Shown: positions 45,289 through 47,790 of the stretch, one piece after another
Position numbering within the stretch: position 1 is the first letter of the stretch
Layout: every line of letters begins with the position of its first letter
From: CAZMGG01 sp964565715
Lineage (GTDB): Bacteria > Planctomycetota > UBA1135 > UBA2386
DNA length: 47,790 nucleotides
Direction: 5' to 3'
Assembly (NCBI GenBank): GCA_964565715.1
Contig: CAZMGG010000031.1
Coordinates: 1-47,790, forward strand
The notes under the pieces: model-generated
What the model was told of the DNA's origin: nothing
What the model saw: only the letters and a program-made list of their open reading frames with translations
Database searches by the model: none
Position numbers and translations under genes: made by a program

Positions 45289-47337
45289 GTGAACAGCGCC
45301 GCCAAGATCCTGGTGCCCCTCTGCCTGCTGGCCGCCGTCGCCGCCGGTGCCTTCTACCTGCTCGGTTCGGACCCGGTCCGGCCGCAGCCGGCGCCGACCC
45401 AGCCCCAGCCCACCCAGCCCGAACAGCCCCCCACGCCGCCACCGGTGACGCCGGTGCAGGGGGGTACCCAGACCACCCAACCCGAGCAGCCGCGGGTCGA
45501 CGTGCGGGTCGAGGCCGACAACCAGTCCGGCAAGGACCTGCCGCAGGGCGTGACCGGCCGCGTCATCAACCCGAACGGCGGCATCGTCGCCGGCGCGGCG
45601 GTGTTCCTGCTCCGCTCCGCCTCGACCAACCCGATCGACATCTTCCTGGCCAACAAGCGCGGCGAGGCGATCCCGCCGGTGGCGGTGACCAGGACCGGCC
45701 CCGACGGCCGCTTCCGGGTCGGCAGCCGCGAGTTCGACCAGGCCTACGACGTGCGCGTGGTCACCGACGACTATCCCGAGTTGCAGCACCGCGGCGTCAA
45801 GATCCGCGAGGGCGACTGGTACGACGCCAAGGACCTGCAGCTCGAGCTGGGCCTCGTCGTGCAGGGTCGCCTGCTGGAAGAAGGCAGCCAGCGGCCGATC
45901 GCCGCCGGCACGGTCTACCTGCAGTCGACCAACGCCGCCCACTCGCTGCTGGCCACGCCGGGCCGCGAGAAGGGCCTGGTGGCGCAGACCGACGGCATGG
46001 GCTTCTTCCGCTTCACCAACGCGCCCCGCGACACCTCGATCAGCCTGGCCGGCGAGGCCCAGGGCTACGCCCGTGCCGAGCGGCTCAACCTGATCCTCAA
46101 GCAGGACCAGCAGAACGAGTTCGACATCGAGCTGGCCCGGGGCCTGCCGATGTCCGGCGTGGTGGTCGACGCCCGCGGCAACGGCATCCGCAACGCCCAG
46201 GTCACCGCCACGGCGATCTCCAGCAAGGTGCCGCAGACGGCGCAGACCGTCACCGACAGCGACGGCCGCTTCCTGCTGCAGGCCCTGCGCGAGGGGCCGT
46301 TCCAGCTGGTGGTGTCGGCGCTGATGTACGAGGAGCGGGTCGAGAAGGGCATCATGGCCGGCACCACCGACCTGAGCATCAAGCTCGAGCAGCGCGGCAA
46401 GGCGCGGCTGCAGGTGCTGGCCCGCAACGGCACGCCGCTCAAGGACTTCACGGTGTCGCTGAAGCGCAGCTTCCCGAACAGCCCGATCGGCATCGGCAAC
46501 GTGCCGGAGTTCCGCGACGTGCGGGTGACGCCGCGCGACTTCGACGGCGCCTTCGCCGTCATCAAGGGCATCCCGAACGGCGACTTCGTGTTCCAGGTGC
46601 ACGCCGACCGCCACGCCAAGACCCTGTCGCAGCCGTTCACGGTGACCGCCGGCAGCGAGATCGACCCCGAGGTCGTGGTGCAGATGGACCTGGGCGGCAC
46701 CCTGGTCGGCCAGGTGGTCGACGACCGCGGCGCGCCGGTGGCCGGCGCCGTGGTGTCCACCGACATGAACGGCGGTTTCGCCGCCGAGACCGAGTTCGGC
46801 CAGCTCTTCAAGTCGTTCATGCCCGACCGGGTCACCAAGGCCTCGACCCGCACCGGGCCCGACGGCCGCTTCAAGCTGTCGCTGCTGGCCTACGGCGAGT
46901 ACATGGTGCGCGTCGCCCACCCGGACTTCTGCGAGGGCTCGCACACCAACATCAAGGTCGAGACCGAGGCCGAGACGGTGCTGCCGACGGTCGCGCTCGC
47001 GGCCGGCGCCGTGGTCCACGGCTACGTCACCTTCGACGGCCAGCCCACCGGCCAGGCCAAGGTGCAGATCGGCCCGCCGCAGAACGCCCAGCCCGAACTC
47101 GACCCCAGCGGCCAGCCCAGGATGATGTTCATGGCCACCGCCATCACCCAGAACGACGGGACGTACGTGTTCCCGAAGCGGGTGCCGCCGGGCAACTACC
47201 AGATCCACGCCAGCAAGAGTGCCGGCGACAACAACCCGTTCGTCACCCTGCTGCAGGTGCGGCAGACCCAGCGGGACCTGCCGGTGATCGCCGGCCAGCG
47301 CGAGATCGTGCAGAACTTCAACATCCCGGGGCAGTAG
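45289..47337 (+). CDS. paralogous exported protein with repeated carboxypeptidase-regulatory-like domains
   Basis: The 682-residue product opens with an N-terminal membrane segment (ILVPLCLLAAVAAGAFYLL), a Pro/Gln-rich linker and repeats matching those of the upstream gene: GVTGRVINPNGGIVAGAAVFLLR, LPMSGVVVDARGNGIRNAQVTA and GTLVGQVVDDRGAPVAGAVVST. The start is GTG (45289) with GAGG 5 bases upstream, 14 bases after the upstream stop, so both are probably one transcript. The similarity along the whole length points to tandem duplication. The long Pro-rich linker would hold the domains away from the membrane. Function unknown; a surface or envelope scaffold is likely. Confidence 0.78.
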   Translation: MNSAAKILVPLCLLAAVAAGAFYLLGSDPVRPQPAPTQPQPTQPEQPPTPPPVTPVQGGTQTTQPEQPRVDVRVEADNQSGKDLPQGVTGRVINPNGGIVAGAAVFLLRSASTNPIDIFLANKRGEAIPPVAVTRTGPDGRFRVGSREFDQAYDVRVVTDDYPELQHRGVKIREGDWYDAKDLQLELGLVVQGRLLEEGSQRPIAAGTVYLQSTNAAHSLLATPGREKGLVAQTDGMGFFRFTNAPRDTSISLAGEAQGYARAERLNLILKQDQQNEFDIELARGLPMSGVVVDARGNGIRNAQVTATAISSKVPQTAQTVTDSDGRFLLQALREGPFQLVVSALMYEERVEKGIMAGTTDLSIKLEQRGKARLQVLARNGTPLKDFTVSLKRSFPNSPIGIGNVPEFRDVRVTPRDFDGAFAVIKGIPNGDFVFQVHADRHAKTLSQPFTVTAGSEIDPEVVVQMDLGGTLVGQVVDDRGAPVAGAVVSTDMNGGFAAETEFGQLFKSFMPDRVTKASTRTGPDGRFKLSLLAYGEYMVRVAHPDFCEGSHTNIKVETEAETVLPTVALAAGAVVHGYVTFDGQPTGQAKVQIGPPQNAQPELDPSGQPRMMFMATAITQNDGTYVFPKRVPPGNYQIHASKSAGDNNPFVTLLQVRQTQRDLPVIAGQREIVQNFNIPGQ

Positions 47338-47352
47338 CCCCGGGACGGAGCG

Positions 47353-47373
47353 CCGCGGGGCCCGGCCCCGCGG
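47353..47373. terminator. GC-rich hairpin between convergent genes
   Basis: A perfect 9-bp stem (47353-47361 with 47365-47373, loop of 3) lies in the 40-base gap between the two convergent stop codons at 47337 and 47378. It has no T-run on either side but its position suggests a bidirectional termination or stabilising role. Confidence 0.5.
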
Positions 47374-47377
47374 GCCG

Positions 47378-47790
47378 CTACTCGCCGATCGCGGCCGCCA
47401 CCAGGCAGCCCTTGGCCACCGCCGTCAGGGCCTCCTCGGCGCGGAAGATCCGGCCGACCGGCAGCGGGAAGTCGATCTTGGCGAACTCGTCGCGGAACAC
47501 CTCGATGAAGCCGCCGACCAGGCTGGTGCCGCCGGCGCAGGCGATGTCCACCGGCTGGTTGAAGGTCGGCATGTTCTTGCCCGACTCGAACCGCGCCTTG
47601 ATGTTCTGCAGCACGTAGTTGATGAGGTTGCGGTAGTAGATCGCCACCGCCTCCTCCTCGCGGGTCTTCGGGTCGCGGATGTCGATGCCCCGCTCCTTGA
47701 TGAAGGCCGCCTTGCTGCGCGGCACGCCCAGCACGTTGGCGACGTTCTTGTCGATCCAGTCGCCGCCGCGGGCCACCGAGAACGACAGGC
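47378..47790 (-). CDS. C-terminal part of an actin-like ATPase (MreB/Hsp70 superfamily), runs off the right edge
   Basis: The visible 137 residues end an actin-fold ATPase. The segment SVARGGDWIDKNVANVLGV contains the phosphate-2-type loop GGDWID. Further on, VDIACAGGTSLVGGFIEVFRDEF is the typical adenosine motif with its Gly-rich turn, and AEEALTAVAKGCLVAAA ends the protein. Whether this is MreB-like, EutJ-like or another actin family cannot be told from the end alone. Helices NYVLQNIKARFESGKN fall between. The 5' part is outside the window. It converges on the paralogue pair. Confidence 0.75.
   Translation of the reverse strand, partial: LSFSVARGGDWIDKNVANVLGVPRSKAAFIKERGIDIRDPKTREEEAVAIYYRNLINYVLQNIKARFESGKNMPTFNQPVDIACAGGTSLVGGFIEVFRDEFAKIDFPLPVGRIFRAEEALTAVAKGCLVAAAIGE

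Overview
The window is a high-GC bacterial chromosome segment, almost fully coding on both strands, with one ten-base assembly gap (21379-21388). The gene content points to Planctomycetota. Clues are an exported protein with a Gly/Cys-rich N-terminal domain common in that phylum's secreted proteins, large carboxypeptidase-regulatory-like exported proteins in tandem, a sigma-54 factor beside a sigma-54-type activator, and an NirK fused to cytochrome c. The phylum call is inference from content; no rRNA is present.

Layout. (1) 1-7435, minus strand: rpsA (partial), plsC and cmk, an LpxH-like phosphoesterase, an exported GH42-like protein, a sigma-54-type response regulator and a degenerate GGDEF protein; most of these overlap by 1-4 bases. 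(2) 7436-7902: no gene, but a strongly structured minus-strand stretch ending in a clear intrinsic terminator, a candidate small RNA. (3) 7903-13204: a small membrane protein, an orphan type II secretion F-like protein, an ECF sigma factor overlapping a zinc-finger anti-sigma-like membrane protein, and a large exported protein. (4) 13308-16703: rpoN, efp and, convergently, larC. (5) 16864-21073: an exported repeat protein, then the minus-strand set SGNH hydrolase, SAM hydroxide adenosyltransferase and arginase. (6) 21101-25193: a glycan/lipid-type cluster of glycosyltransferase 2 (interrupted by the gap), UDP-galactopyranose-mutase-like flavoprotein and two methyltransferases. (7) 25190-31325, minus strand: the translation operon rpsB-tsf-pyrH-frr with a good promoter, then tRNA-Lys, a Trm112-like protein and a PpiD-like membrane protein. 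(8) 31608-34134: a diguanylate cyclase, a DUF502 membrane protein and a methyltransferase. (9) 34220-34953: a two-gene HEPN (UPF0332-like) cassette with an unrecognised partner. (10) 35028-38539: the nitrite-reduction operon nirK-cytochrome c, cytochrome c, nirV-like and sco. (11) 38649-43009: rsmE, a Gfo/Idh/MocA-like protein, a methyltransferase and a large exported protein. (12) 43208-47790: two tandem paralogous carboxypeptidase-regulatory-like proteins and the end of an actin-like ATPase gene.

How the genes work together. The nirK operon carries the copper reductase, its fused and free c-type cytochromes as likely electron donors, and a Sco copper chaperone, so it reads as a self-contained nitrite-to-NO module without NO reductase in view. 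The sigma-54 gene and an unusual activator lie about 6.5 kb apart. The ECF/anti-sigma pair, the HEPN cassette, the structured RNA stretch and an EF-P without the usual modifiable residue are the most unusual items. All functional statements rest on motifs read by eye; no database search was made.
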